DNA of 64,000 nucleotides, taken from G958296245 sp963664035. Its GTDB lineage: Bacteria > Chloroflexota > Dehalococcoidia > Lucifugimonadales > G958296245. A program made the translations under genes and the position numbers. Where the stretch lies: assembly GCA_963664035.2 (NCBI GenBank), contig OY760867.2, positions 2,604,001-2,668,000 of the forward strand, read 5' to 3'. Below are positions 1 to 8,869 of this stretch, one piece after another (positions within the stretch are counted from its first letter, which is position 1; each line of letters starts with the position of its first letter). The notes under the pieces were generated by a model. The model worked only from the letters and a program-made list of their open reading frames with translations. It did not search any database and was not told the DNA's origin.

Positions 1-57
1 AACTTCGTGGGGGACGGGCTGCGGGACGCCCTGGACCCGCGCACTAGGGTCGAGTAG
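1..57 (+). CDS. C-terminal end of a peptide-type ABC transporter permease (partial)
   Basis: The window opens inside a gene whose last residues read NFVGDGLRDALDPRTRVE followed by TAG at 55-57. The motif GDGLRDALDPR is the usual C-terminus of DppC/OppC-type permeases, inner-membrane subunits of dipeptide, oligopeptide or nickel ABC importers. Only 18 residues are visible, so the substrate cannot be named. The stop overlaps the 3' end of the convergent DUF1028 gene by 14 bases. Confidence 0.75.
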   Translation, partial: NFVGDGLRDALDPRTRVE

Positions 58-982
58 CCCGTCTCCTCGCTAGCCAAAACACGACAACGGCCGCGGCTAA
101 GGCCAAGACCAACGCAGGCAGTCCCAACAATGCCGGATGCCAGCCGCTTCCGGTCCCGTTGACCTCTACCGGCGAGGACTTCCCCGCATCGTAGGCCTGG
201 CGCAGCAGGGTCACTGGATTTTGCTCCCCAGCGCTCTGGGCGGGAACGGTCAGCCACCGGACCGAGGAGTCTCCCTGGCCGCTGCCGCGCGCTACCGTAA
301 CGAAGGCGGATAGAGCCGCTTGCTCTCGAGGACAACGCCGGTCGCCGCCTTCCATAGCGCCGGCCTCCAGGGACGCGACCAGTCCATCGGAGAGGAGGGC
401 GCCAGGCCGTTCCATGACCTCATCGAACGCTTCCAAGGCCGCGTCTACCACTGCCGGCCCCACCAGGATGTTCCCCTGGACCGAGGCGGATGGGCCGCTG
501 ACGGCGCCGGCCCAGTCAAGGTTCTCGGTCCCAGTGAAATTCGCCGTTCCCTGGGCCAGCGTAGCTACGCCGTACTGCCTCGTTTGAAGGGAGGAGTCGT
601 CCGACGTGGCCGCGGCAATCACGTCTCGAGCGGAGGCCCCGGCCAGCAAGTGTCTCGCGGCCCTGTCGATCCGATCGGTGTTCCGTGGGTCCACCTGCGC
701 CTGGGCCGCAATTACGCCATGCCCGGGCAGCAGGCGGGCCAGCTCCATGTCTCCGAGGAAGGAGTCGATGTTTACCTGGTATATCGTCGGCTCCGCGTTG
801 TCTCCTGGTCCGCCGCCGGTTGATTGCGATAGCGAAAAGTCGTCGGTAACGCAGGTAGCCAGCGCAACGCCTACCTCGGCAGCGTCAACGTCGACGGCAA
901 CGATGGACCAGGTGCCTGACGAAGGGGTTGTAGCTCCGCCGGCACAGGCGACGGTCAACAGGAGCGCAATGGCGGCCCACAC
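44..982 (-). CDS. DUF1028 family lipoprotein with C-terminal membrane anchor
   Basis: The 312-residue product begins with a hydrophobic signal ending in a lipobox (LTVAC), so it is probably an exported lipoprotein. Residues about 24-210 match the DUF1028 pattern: TWSIVAVD near the start, then QYGVATL, NLDWAG, SVQGNILVG and a GGDRR segment. DUF1028 proteins are Ntn-hydrolase-like in fold and their substrate is not established. A hydrophobic stretch followed by LARRRATRP at the C-terminus looks like a second anchor, which is unusual for the family. It converges on the ABC permease end, and no operon partner is visible. The family call is secure; the function is unknown. Confidence 0.85.
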   Translation of the reverse strand: MWAAIALLLTVACAGGATTPSSGTWSIVAVDVDAAEVGVALATCVTDDFSLSQSTGGGPGDNAEPTIYQVNIDSFLGDMELARLLPGHGVIAAQAQVDPRNTDRIDRAARHLLAGASARDVIAAATSDDSSLQTRQYGVATLAQGTANFTGTENLDWAGAVSGPSASVQGNILVGPAVVDAALEAFDEVMERPGALLSDGLVASLEAGAMEGGDRRCPREQAALSAFVTVARGSGQGDSSVRWLTVPAQSAGEQNPVTLLRQAYDAGKSSPVEVNGTGSGWHPALLGLPALVLALAAAVVVFWLARRRATRP

Positions 983-1015
983 GGCTTCATACCACCGTTA
1001 CTCCAGTGGCCTGGG

Positions 1016-1045
1016 ACTGGATTCCGGCTTTCGCCGGAATGACGG
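1016..1045. repeat. Dispersed palindrome, CTGGATTCC...GGAATGACGG type
   Basis: A short inverted repeat (GATTCCGGC, a 3-base loop, then GCCGGAATG) sits between two minus-strand genes. A related copy occurs near 15461-15491, and half-copies lie at the junctions of the 36-41 kb amplification. It could act as a bidirectional terminator or a REP-like element. Confidence 0.6.
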
Positions 1046-1057
1046 TTACTCACAGGA

Positions 1058-2685
1058 CTAGCGGTTGGTGTCGCGCTTACGTGGCGGCCGGGTGCGGAGC
1101 GCCAGCCCGACGGGGAAGGCGAGGAGCAGCAGGGTACCGAGGCCCGTCGACGCCGGGGCGCCCAGGGGGGCGATGCATCCGCGGCCGGTCAGCGGCTCGG
1201 GCGTCGCCACGGGGCCGATAGTCTCCTCTTCTACCAGCGTGGTCAGCATGACCAACGTCGGCCCGGACTCGGCTGCGCCGTCGCTGGCACGGTAGGTGAA
1301 GGAGTCGGCTACGGACTCGGGGTCCGGGGCGTAGGTGAAGGAGCCGTCCTCGTTCAGGGAGAGCTTGCCGCTGCCGACGTCGGTCTCCAGCATTGCCGTA
1401 AGCCGTGCGCCGCTCCGGCTCGTGTCGTTGACGAGGACGCCCGAGGTCGAATCTATCGTGAGTATCTGCCCCGGTTCGATGACGTAGGCGTCGGTCTGCG
1501 AGATGGGCGCGCGGCTGGGAGCGGCGTCGAGCTCGACGGCCCCGATGTCGCTGGCGCCGCCCTCGGGGCGGCGGGCCTGGCGCTGGTCGGAGGTCGGCGA
1601 CGCCGCTTCGTCGCCTGCGTCCACCGCGGGGCTTCCCGCCTGCGGCGCGTGGGTCAGGCCGGAGCCGCCGTTGTCCTCCAGCGGGCCGAGCATGGGGTCT
1701 ACCCCGGAGAGGTCCCCTCCTCGGAGAAGGCGCAGGAGCCGTCGCCGTCCAGGTTGTGGCCGAGCGAGTCGACGCGCCCGAAACAATCGTTGCCGGACTC
1801 GCTGTCGGCTACGATGGTGTTGGTGAGCTCAGCCTTGAAGAGCAGGTCGTTGAAGATGCCCGCGCCCTCGGTGGCGCTGTTTCCCAAGAAGGTGCTGTTG
1901 ATCACGGTTGCGGTGCCGGCGTTGTTCAGGCCGCCGCCGTCCAGCTCTGCCGTATTGCCACTGACCGTGGTGTTGACCATGGTCAGCACGCCCTGGAGCT
2001 GTATGCCGCCGCCGGTGAGGTCCGCGCTGTTGCCGCTGATGGTGGTGTTGACCACCGTCGTGTCGCGGCCCGCGTAGAGGCCGCCGCCGTAGCGGGCCGA
2101 GTTCCCGCTTATGGTGCTTTCCGCAATCAATAGGGTGCCGAGCACGGCGGCTACCGCGCCTCCCCGGTTGAATGTGGTATTGGCGGTCAGCACTACGTTG
2201 GAGAGCGCCAGGGTCGCCCCTCCCAGGACATTGACCCCACCTCCGTCGCCCGCGTCGCCTGAGGTGCGCAAGCTCACGGTGGGCGCTCCCTTGCCGTGAC
2301 GGATGGTCATGCCGGCGATGGCGACGTTGCCGGGGGTATTCACTATGAAGACGCGGTGCTCCGCCACACCGGGCTCCTCGGCGGCCTGCACGATGGTCTT
2401 CTGCGGCCCCGCGCCTGAGATGACGAGGGACTTGTCGATTTCGATCTCGGAGTCCAGGGTGTAGGCTCCCGCCGGGACGGTTACGATGCTGCCCTTCTCC
2501 GCGGCGCCGACGGCTTCGCGCAGGGAGCAGTCGGAGTCGCACTGGCCATCGTCGGTGTCGGCCGTCTTGGTGACGGCCACGGTGGGCGCCTCCTGCGCAG
2601 CGACGGGGCCGCCGACGGCTGCCGCGGCGACCGCCAGGAGGATGGCGACCAGGAGAAACGTGGGGCGACGGAGACGATGGATCAC
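1058..2685 (-). pseudogene. CSLREA / parallel beta-helix surface protein, frameshifted
   Basis: The first part (2685 down to about 1715) has a signal peptide ending VAAQEAP, a CSLREA motif near residue 52, and repeated right-handed beta-helix turns such as TISGNSA and TVSGNTA. The frame then breaks near 1715-1750. The -3 relative frame continues from 1786 to 1058 with SPAVDAGD (typical of choice-anchor proteins), a cadherin/VCBS-like domain (DGSFTYAPDPESVADSF) and a C-terminal hydrophobic anchor ending in basic residues. Joined, the two parts make a normal exported adhesin-like cell-surface protein of about 540 residues. A single indel, genuine or from assembly, explains the split. Confidence 0.75.
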
Positions 2686-2864
2686 AAAAGTTTCTCCTCG
2701 GGCCCGTGAGTGGGCAGATGGGGCTCAGGTCGGGCGGCTGCATTCTATCCAAGCGGGGAAGAGGGGGCAAGAATGAGGCGCGCCGAGGTTTGGTTCGCCT
2801 TCACGCTTGCGCACCCGCGGTGTGCGGAACCTCCGATCAGTGGGCGAAGAGGTAGGATAGCTCC

Positions 2865-3638
2865 ATGAGCCTCGTGCAGACACAGGATGAGCGCGCCCTG
2901 CTGGCGGAGGCGCTGGGTGACACACCGGAGACGGTCATTCCGGCCGGACTGCTGCTGGCCGGTCTCGCCGATGCGCACGTGTGCGGCGAGGCGCCGCGGT
3001 TCGACGGCGTGGTCGTGCAGTCGCACCTGCTGCGGCGGGAACCGTGGGGTTTCGGGTGCGACCCCTCCGCCGTGTGGGAGCTGCTGCGTCCGCTCAACGA
3101 CTGGGGCCGGAAGGCCATGTCCCCGAACATGTCGGCAGACCTGGTGCCCCCAGTGTCAGCCTTGATAGAGCGCGATACGGGTGTACGGGTGCGGTCCTAT
3201 GGCGACGTGTACCACACCCTGACAGGGGCGGTCAGAGAGCTCTGCGTTCCCGAGGTGCGGCTGCTGAAGCCGGAGGACGCAGACCTGCTTTCCGCCTACT
3301 GGGACGGCTCCCGCGCGATGGGCTTCGCAACCCTTGAGGGCCTGCTCACTGACGGGGCCGCGGCTGGCGCAGTCGTAGAGGGCAGGCTGGTGGCTCTAGC
3401 GCACACGAATGCAATGACGGCGAAGCATGGCGACATCGGCGTGGAGACGGACGAGGCTTGGCGCGGGAGGGGCTTCGCTTCCGCCTCGGCGTGCCTCGTA
3501 GCACGCCGCATCCGGGAGATGGGGCGGACCCCGGTGTGGAGCACCGGTGAAGGCAACGCGGCGTCGTTGAGGGTGGCGGCCAAGCTTGGATTCGTGGAGG
3601 TCTCGCGGCGGGTCTACCTGAAAGCCCACGGCTCCTAA
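2865..3638 (+). CDS. GNAT family N-acetyltransferase
   Basis: 257 residues. The C-terminal half (from about residue 130) is a GNAT fold. It has the acetyl-CoA loop region DEAWRGRGFASA (R-x-x-G-x-G/A motif A) followed by ASACLVARRI, then NAASLRVAAKLGFVEVSRRVYL, the normal end of the domain. The N-terminal 120 residues are a variable extension with no recognised motif. The acceptor substrate is unknown. A -10-like hexamer TAGGAT at 2853-2858 ends six bases before ATG, so the message is probably leaderless; no Shine-Dalgarno sequence is seen. The gene is monocistronic. Confidence 0.85.
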   Translation: MSLVQTQDERALLAEALGDTPETVIPAGLLLAGLADAHVCGEAPRFDGVVVQSHLLRREPWGFGCDPSAVWELLRPLNDWGRKAMSPNMSADLVPPVSALIERDTGVRVRSYGDVYHTLTGAVRELCVPEVRLLKPEDADLLSAYWDGSRAMGFATLEGLLTDGAAAGAVVEGRLVALAHTNAMTAKHGDIGVETDEAWRGRGFASASACLVARRIREMGRTPVWSTGEGNAASLRVAAKLGFVEVSRRVYLKAHGS

Positions 3639-3760
3639 CCCAGTCCTTGTGAAGTGTGTAGGACTACGAGGGGGCGCGGATGGCGATGCCGGCCAACATG
3701 TCGGGCCTTCCTCCGATGGGCCGCTGACGGCAGGTTGAATTTAAGGAAGGACTGAACAGG

Positions 3761-4312
3761 TTATCTGGGATTACCGTGTAGTGCCTCACGGCGTAACTGG
3801 TCATAGGTGAAGTGCCGTAGATTTCTCGCCTCATCTATCACTAGATCTGCAAATTGGGAAGTACAATCTATGGAAAACTCTCTGTTACGGTATCCGCGCA
3901 GCAGTGATATATGCAGGTCTCCACTGGCCCTGTGACCAAGTGATGCTACGTCAACGCATAACCATGAAATGGGTGGGCCGCAGTCCAGCACACAAAAATA
4001 ACCGTACACTCCATCCGTGCCGTCTTGCAACACCTCAAGGTCCCCCGAATCCAGTCGGCGAGGAATCGTCCTCCGCTTTGCGGTTTCTACCTCGATGTTG
4101 TACATTTGCCCAGCCAGGACAGCACGGATATCAGGGTGTCCTGGATTCCGTACATCCAACACCTCCCCACCCAACCTCAACAAAACGTGGGCAAACAAAC
4201 CTTGAATCACAAGCCCAAATCTAGGAAAACCTATATCGTCCCTGAGTGCGGTCAGTAACCTAGCTGCTTCATAGGCTAATTGAGACATCCTCGAAGTGTG
4301 GTCCCTCATCAT
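3761..4312 (-). CDS. Hypothetical protein, possible PD-(D/E)XK nuclease, third gene of SMC-like operon
   Basis: 183 residues of lower GC than the neighbours. After an N-terminal helix the segment GGEVLDVRNPGHPDI and the strand YNIEVETAK (residues 48-79) resemble a PD-(D/E)XK core: PD at 60-61 and E74/E76 with K79. The lysine spacing is not canonical, so the nuclease call is tentative. The start overlaps the end of the upstream SMC-like ATPase gene by 44 bases; ATG at 4288 is an alternative start with 20 bases of overlap. Translational coupling to the ATPase suggests the two act together, plausibly as effector and sensor of an anti-phage system. Confidence 0.55.
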   Translation of the reverse strand: MMRDHTSRMSQLAYEAARLLTALRDDIGFPRFGLVIQGLFAHVLLRLGGEVLDVRNPGHPDIRAVLAGQMYNIEVETAKRRTIPRRLDSGDLEVLQDGTDGVYGYFCVLDCGPPISWLCVDVASLGHRASGDLHISLLRGYRNREFSIDCTSQFADLVIDEARNLRHFTYDQLRREALHGNPR

Positions 4313-6404
4313 CTATACCGACAGCCCTGTACGCCTTCACGTCTTCCGAACAGAAAAAGTCCTTTAGGACCGGAAGAAACCTATCCTCCTCATGGCTCGC
4401 CACAAAGAGTGTGGCATGAGAGGCTGCCTCGGCTAGCTCACCAAGAAGTAGCCTTATCTTACTCGTATCGAACGCTTGTGTTGGATCATCCAACAGCAAG
4501 AGATCAAGTAGAGGACCTTCCTGATAACGAGAGAAAACGAAGTAGGGCACGAGCTGAATGGCGTTCAACGCTTGGCCATTGAGAATCCCGTCTTCCACCC
4601 GCCAGGTCCCGGCCCCGCGGGATGATGACACACGCAGCTCCAAAGTCATAGATTCGTCCGCATCCTTCCCTTGGTGTATACTCATTGAGTCAAAAGTCGG
4701 ACTTCCAGTAAGGCGGAGATAGACCTGGGTCATCTCATTTGCCAATGGTGGCAAATCCTTTTCCAACCTTTGCTGGAGCCTGGAGTTCAGAAGGTTCCGT
4801 GTCTTGTCTGCGATGTCCTTAAGGTCGGCCAACTCCTTTAAGTCCTCGTGAAGTGCTTGATAATTGATGTCATGCAGGCGCTGCAGTCGCCCCTTCAGTG
4901 TACGCAGTTCATGGAAAGTTAATTCCCTCCTTACATTTTCTATTCGCGTCTCCCACATTCGTCTCGCTTCATTTCGGGACTCTACTGTAACTTCCAGATC
5001 CTGGCATTGTCTACGAAGCTCGTCTACATACTTACCTAATGACTCTATTGACGCTGGAGAAGGCAAACCAAATCTCTGCGATGCATCGCCAATAATTCCA
5101 TTCCGGCGTTCTTCGTGTTCAGCAATTGCCGAATCCAAGCTTGCTTGTCGCCCAGTCAATTCTTCGCCCTGTGACACACGATCCCGCAGTTGATCTCTTT
5201 GCTCCAATAATCTCTTGGTGTTGGAATCTTCACTTAACTCAAGCTCGTCCAATGCGAGCTTGAGTTGGCCATAAGAGACTTCGGCTGCACAAGTTGGACA
5301 CACCTCCTTCTCTGCCCCATGATGGATTGTGTCCATGTACTTCGAAGAGGATCGCACAACATCGAGTTTCAGTTGAGCTCTCTCAAAATCTGACTCAACC
5401 AATTGAAGTTCCTCTTGGGTGGCCTTCACAGTAGAGCCATTCAAGAGTGAAACCAATTCCTGTACTACTAGCTCCTTTTTATATGATAGTTCCTCAATCT
5501 CATTGGTAGACGAACAAGCCGCAGTATGCAACGATTCAGCATTTAGAAGGATACTGCTCCTTTCACCTAATGCCTGACTTAATGTTTCTAACTCTCCAGC
5601 CAACAGGGTATCTAGGGCCGTCTCTATCTCGAACAGCTTTTCGCGGAAACCCAGGCCATCAAGAGTGTCGTCTGAACATTGAGCGCCGAGTGCCTGAGCA
5701 TCACTCGCTAACTTATCGATCTTATCTCGTGTCTCCACATTGGTTGGGGTCAAAGCAGTTCCCCAAGGTGGGTCCGCAGTAATTCGATTTAGTCTTTCTT
5801 CTACGTCGGCAAGCCTTGTGCTGAATTCTTCTCCAAGGTCATCAATTGCCTTGCTTGCACCTTCCTCGCGCAACTGCCAGTCGATACTTAACCTACGCAA
5901 CACTTCCAAGAGTCTAGGAACCTCCTCCAGTCCCAGGTACCTATAGACTACGTAACTAAAGTCGGTTATGTCCGCTTCGGGCCTTCTGCTAGATGGTTGC
6001 TGGGCAGCGTAGATGACATGGGTGCCTTCTCTCGGGCCGATGCGACCAAGAAGCGGGAATACATCCTCTAGATTTCTTTGACTGCCACTAGGATCACGAA
6101 TCGTGGATTCTCCACCACCAGCGGGTCTAAGACGTCGCTGTATACTCCACTGACCGTTTGGGCCCTCCAATGTCATTCGCACAATGCAGGACCCTCCGTA
6201 GAATTGATTCTTGACTATCTCACCTGGCCGTGCGGCCAAACCGAACAGACACCAACGGATCGCTTCCACGATGCTAGTCTTGCCGAGCCCGTTTGGTCCG
6301 AATAGAAACACATGGCGGCCACCGAAAGAGAAGGTCTGTGGTTTAGTGAAGGCTTTGAATCCCTCGATTGACACACTTTCGATATGGAACGTGGCATTAG
6401 GCAT
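4269..6404 (-). CDS. SMC/Rad50-like AAA ATPase with zinc-hook motif
   Basis: 711 residues when started at the ATG at 6404, which overlaps the stop of the small upstream gene as TAATG. Walker A is GPNGLGKTS (residues 36-44). A long coiled-coil middle contains a CPTC hook-like motif near residues 368-371. The C-terminal lobe has Walker B LLLLDDPTQAFD (about 630-640) and an H-loop VASHEEDRF. This is the layout of Rad50/SbcC-type proteins, but the size is nearer to the ABC/SMC ATPases of defence loci (Lamassu LmuB, ABC three-component systems). No MRE11/SbcD nuclease lies next to it. It probably binds DNA ends or foreign DNA and controls a partner effector. GC is lower than the surroundings, suggesting transfer. 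Confidence 0.85.
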   Translation of the reverse strand: MPNATFHIESVSIEGFKAFTKPQTFSFGGRHVFLFGPNGLGKTSIVEAIRWCLFGLAARPGEIVKNQFYGGSCIVRMTLEGPNGQWSIQRRLRPAGGGESTIRDPSGSQRNLEDVFPLLGRIGPREGTHVIYAAQQPSSRRPEADITDFSYVVYRYLGLEEVPRLLEVLRRLSIDWQLREEGASKAIDDLGEEFSTRLADVEERLNRITADPPWGTALTPTNVETRDKIDKLASDAQALGAQCSDDTLDGLGFREKLFEIETALDTLLAGELETLSQALGERSSILLNAESLHTAACSSTNEIEELSYKKELVVQELVSLLNGSTVKATQEELQLVESDFERAQLKLDVVRSSSKYMDTIHHGAEKEVCPTCAAEVSYGQLKLALDELELSEDSNTKRLLEQRDQLRDRVSQGEELTGRQASLDSAIAEHEERRNGIIGDASQRFGLPSPASIESLGKYVDELRRQCQDLEVTVESRNEARRMWETRIENVRRELTFHELRTLKGRLQRLHDINYQALHEDLKELADLKDIADKTRNLLNSRLQQRLEKDLPPLANEMTQVYLRLTGSPTFDSMSIHQGKDADESMTLELRVSSSRGAGTWRVEDGILNGQALNAIQLVPYFVFSRYQEGPLLDLLLLDDPTQAFDTSKIRLLLGELAEAASHATLFVASHEEDRFLPVLKDFFCSEDVKAYRAVGIDDEGPHFEDVSISL

Positions 6405-6652
6405 TAGGTGGTTTCCTCCAACTGGTTTGACAATTCCTGCAAGGCATTCTGAACGGTGGCATGTCTCCGCTCGTACTCCGATTCCAGGTACGTACGAACA
6501 GCTTCTGGCCCGCCCTCGGCCAATTCTTGCCGGAGGCCCCACCAGAAGTCTCGAACGCCTCCCGGCTTCATGTCATCCTCAACCTGTGAGAAAATCTGTT
6601 CAGAGGCCGATTCGTCCGACTTACCGCCATTGCCTGTCACTGGACTTATCAC
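6404..6652 (-). CDS. Small hypothetical protein, first gene of SMC-like operon
   Basis: 82 residues from a GTG start (6652). It is acidic and probably helical, with a C-terminal segment (YERRHATVQNALQELSNQLE) that looks like a coiled coil. Its TAA shares the A of the next gene's ATG (TAATG), so it is translationally coupled to the SMC-like ATPase and is a likely small subunit or adaptor of it. I do not recognise the family. The exact start is uncertain. Confidence 0.6.
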   Translation of the reverse strand: MISPVTGNGGKSDESASEQIFSQVEDDMKPGGVRDFWWGLRQELAEGGPEAVRTYLESEYERRHATVQNALQELSNQLEETT

Positions 6653-6841
6653 CTCAGCCGATCACCATCCTGCCTTCCAACTGTCGTAGAACTAATGCCT
6701 GTCCCGCCTATGCGAGTCATTGTACCGAGGATCGGAGGAGTCTACAACTGGTTGGAACAGGACTATAGTGCTTCTGGGACGTGATGATACGGCTTGAAGG
6801 GATGGTTTCTGCCTCGCGGGAGTGACGAGTGACGGGGTGGC

Positions 6842-6870
6842 TTGTGCGGGGGGGTGGGTATCAATAGAAT
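6842..6870 (+). promoter_or_regulatory. Candidate promoter of the 6940 gene
   Basis: TTGTGC (6842-6847), a 17-base spacer and TAGAAT (6865-6870) lie 70 bases upstream of the start. This matches a sigma70-like layout in an otherwise empty 287-base gap between divergent genes. Confidence 0.4.
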
Positions 6871-6939
6871 TGGGTGGGGTCGTATAGGGACAAGCCACTG
6901 CCGCATCGCTGCGGGTGCGTCGATGTTATGGAGGTGATC

Positions 6940-8715
6940 ATGAGCGGGAGTCAGACCGATAAGCTGGGGGGTAGGGGGCTGTCATTGGCCCCGGTGTATG
7001 TTTCGGACCTGGAGAGGTGCGAGCCTTCGGGGGCGGTGTCGCGCACCTCGGAGCGTCGGAGGTGGCGGGCGTACGACTACGAGGTCGGCGGGTTCGGGGG
7101 GGTGATGCTGATGGCGGGGCCGGAGACGGAGGCGCCGGACATCGCGTACCCGCTGGAGGTGGAGGGGTGGCACGCGGTGTCGATCGGCTTCTACTCGACC
7201 ATCCACGGCCTCAGCGGGGTCAGCGACTTCCTGGTGCGGCTGTCGGGCGACGACACCTTCTCGGTGCTGGACCCGGTGCGGGCGGACGCGTTCGAGCAGC
7301 AGGGGCAGCTCGAGGAGATCTACTGGAAGACGGCGGATTTGACCGGCCAGCGGATCGTGTTCGGCCAGCTATCGCGCAGGAGGGCGCCTGGCGACGCGCC
7401 GGGGGTGGTGGAGTGCGGGCCGGTGCGCATCGCGTACGTGAAGCTGGTACCGCTGACCGCCGCCGAGGCGGAGGAGCACGAACGGGACCTGCGCGACGGG
7501 GAGAACAAGAGGCTGTACGCCCACAACGACGCGTTCAGCTTCCAGAACGAGTACCGGCCCACGACCGCGGAGGCGATCAGGCGGCAGATCGAGCCGTACA
7601 GGGACACGGACTTCTCGCGCATCTACTGGGAGATCGGGAGCGGCGACACGCTCTACTACCCGTCGAAGGTCGGGCGCAACTGGGACACGATCGACCTTCC
7701 GAGGGACTACGGGCGCATGGCCGACCGCCTGCGGGACGAGGCGTGGCGCATCCAGCGCGCGGACGGCGTCGACATCTTCCAGGCCGCGCTGGACCACGCG
7801 CACGAGATAGGCCTCGAGATGCACGGCTCTTACCGGCTGGCGGGATGGACGTACCCGCCGCCCACGCTGAGCTACGCGTTCGAGGGCGGGATGTGGGAGA
7901 AGCGGCCGGACCTGCGGTGCCTCGACCGCGACGGCAGGTACCTGCCGCGCCTGTCGTACGCGTTCCGGGAAGTGCAGGACTACGCGCTGTCGGTGCTGCG
8001 GGAGGCGGCGCAGTACCCGTTGGACGGTCTGGCGCTGCTGTACAACCGGCGGCCGCCGTACATCATGTACGAGCAGCCTCTGATCGACGGCTTCCGGGAG
8101 GAGCACGGCGAGGACCCGCGCAGGCTGCCCGAGTTCGAGCCGACCTGGCTCGCGTACAGGGCCGGGGTGGTGACGGAGTTCATGCGGCGCGCGCGGGCGG
8201 AGCTGGACGCGGTGGCCGAGGAGCAGGGGCGGGGGCCGATACGCATCACGGCGTGCGTGCTGGGGAAGGTGGAGGACAACACCTATTTCGGGCTGGACAC
8301 GGAGACGTGGGCGAAGGAGGGGCTGATCGACACGCTGATCCCGTACAGCCCGGCGCCGCTGGCGATGCCGATAGCGAGCGACATATGGTCGAGCCCCGAG
8401 CAGGTGGAGCCGTTCGTGTCGATGGTGAAGGGGACGGACTGCGGGCTGTCGCTGAACGTGATGCCGAGGGACCTGGGGCCGGAGGAGTACCGGCGGATGG
8501 CCTCGATGCTGTACGGCGCCGGGGCGGAGTCGATGTTCTTCTGGGACACGAACGCGCGCTGCACCTACCGTCCGCCGTGGGCGGCACTGAGGCGGCTGGG
8601 GCACCGGGAGGAGATAGAGGCGTGGACGGCGGCGGGGGAGCCGGAGTTGGGGGCGGTCATAGAGCCGCTGCGGTCGCTGGCGGGCTGGAACATGGAGGCG
8701 ATAGCGCCGGGGTGA
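6940..8715 (+). CDS. Uncharacterised TIM-barrel-like (glycosidase-like) protein, paralogue 1 of 4
   Basis: 591 residues. ATG at 6940 follows a near-perfect Shine-Dalgarno sequence, GGAGGTGATC, so the longer in-frame start is rejected. The N-terminal 170 residues look like a beta-sandwich (GPETEAPDIAYPLEVEGWHA). The rest resembles a glycosidase-type barrel, with AYAHNDAFSFQ-like, LYNRRPPYIMYEQPLIDGF and MFFWDTNARC segments conserved in the three paralogues at 55-61 kb. No signal peptide is visible, so it is probably cytoplasmic. Catalytic residues cannot be assigned with confidence. This copy is the most diverged of the four and stands alone beside the defence-like block. Confidence 0.7.
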   Translation: MSGSQTDKLGGRGLSLAPVYVSDLERCEPSGAVSRTSERRRWRAYDYEVGGFGGVMLMAGPETEAPDIAYPLEVEGWHAVSIGFYSTIHGLSGVSDFLVRLSGDDTFSVLDPVRADAFEQQGQLEEIYWKTADLTGQRIVFGQLSRRRAPGDAPGVVECGPVRIAYVKLVPLTAAEAEEHERDLRDGENKRLYAHNDAFSFQNEYRPTTAEAIRRQIEPYRDTDFSRIYWEIGSGDTLYYPSKVGRNWDTIDLPRDYGRMADRLRDEAWRIQRADGVDIFQAALDHAHEIGLEMHGSYRLAGWTYPPPTLSYAFEGGMWEKRPDLRCLDRDGRYLPRLSYAFREVQDYALSVLREAAQYPLDGLALLYNRRPPYIMYEQPLIDGFREEHGEDPRRLPEFEPTWLAYRAGVVTEFMRRARAELDAVAEEQGRGPIRITACVLGKVEDNTYFGLDTETWAKEGLIDTLIPYSPAPLAMPIASDIWSSPEQVEPFVSMVKGTDCGLSLNVMPRDLGPEEYRRMASMLYGAGAESMFFWDTNARCTYRPPWAALRRLGHREEIEAWTAAGEPELGAVIEPLRSLAGWNMEAIAPG

Positions 8716-8716
8716 T

Positions 8717-8820
8717 TGTCTGAACTGTGATTCGTGTGATTGGGGTGATTGGGATGATGGGAGAGGGAAGGGGCCTTACATGGATGGGCAGGATGGACAG
8801 GATGTTGGGGGACACGTAGG
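8717..8820. repeat. Dispersed GTGATT-rich repeat, copy 1, plus related GGATGGACAGGAT segment
   Basis: Begins TCTGAACTGTGATTCGTGTG just after the stop of the upstream gene and continues with GATTGGG/GATGATG motifs. Near-identical copies occur at 12735-12782, 12788-12831 and 56932-56975. A second short motif (GGATGGGCAGGATGGACAGG) follows at about 8780. No coding potential is seen. Confidence 0.7.
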
Positions 8821-8869
8821 GTTGCGGCGACGTCCACGCATGGTCTGACATTTGCGAGGAGACCTCCTG

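Noticed and set aside
7369..8604. Long antisense open frame under the 6940 gene, and similar ones at 19084-20136 and 55523-57667
   Set aside because: High-GC genes produce long Arg/Pro/Ala/His-rich antisense frames. These lack homology-like motifs and ribosome-binding sites.
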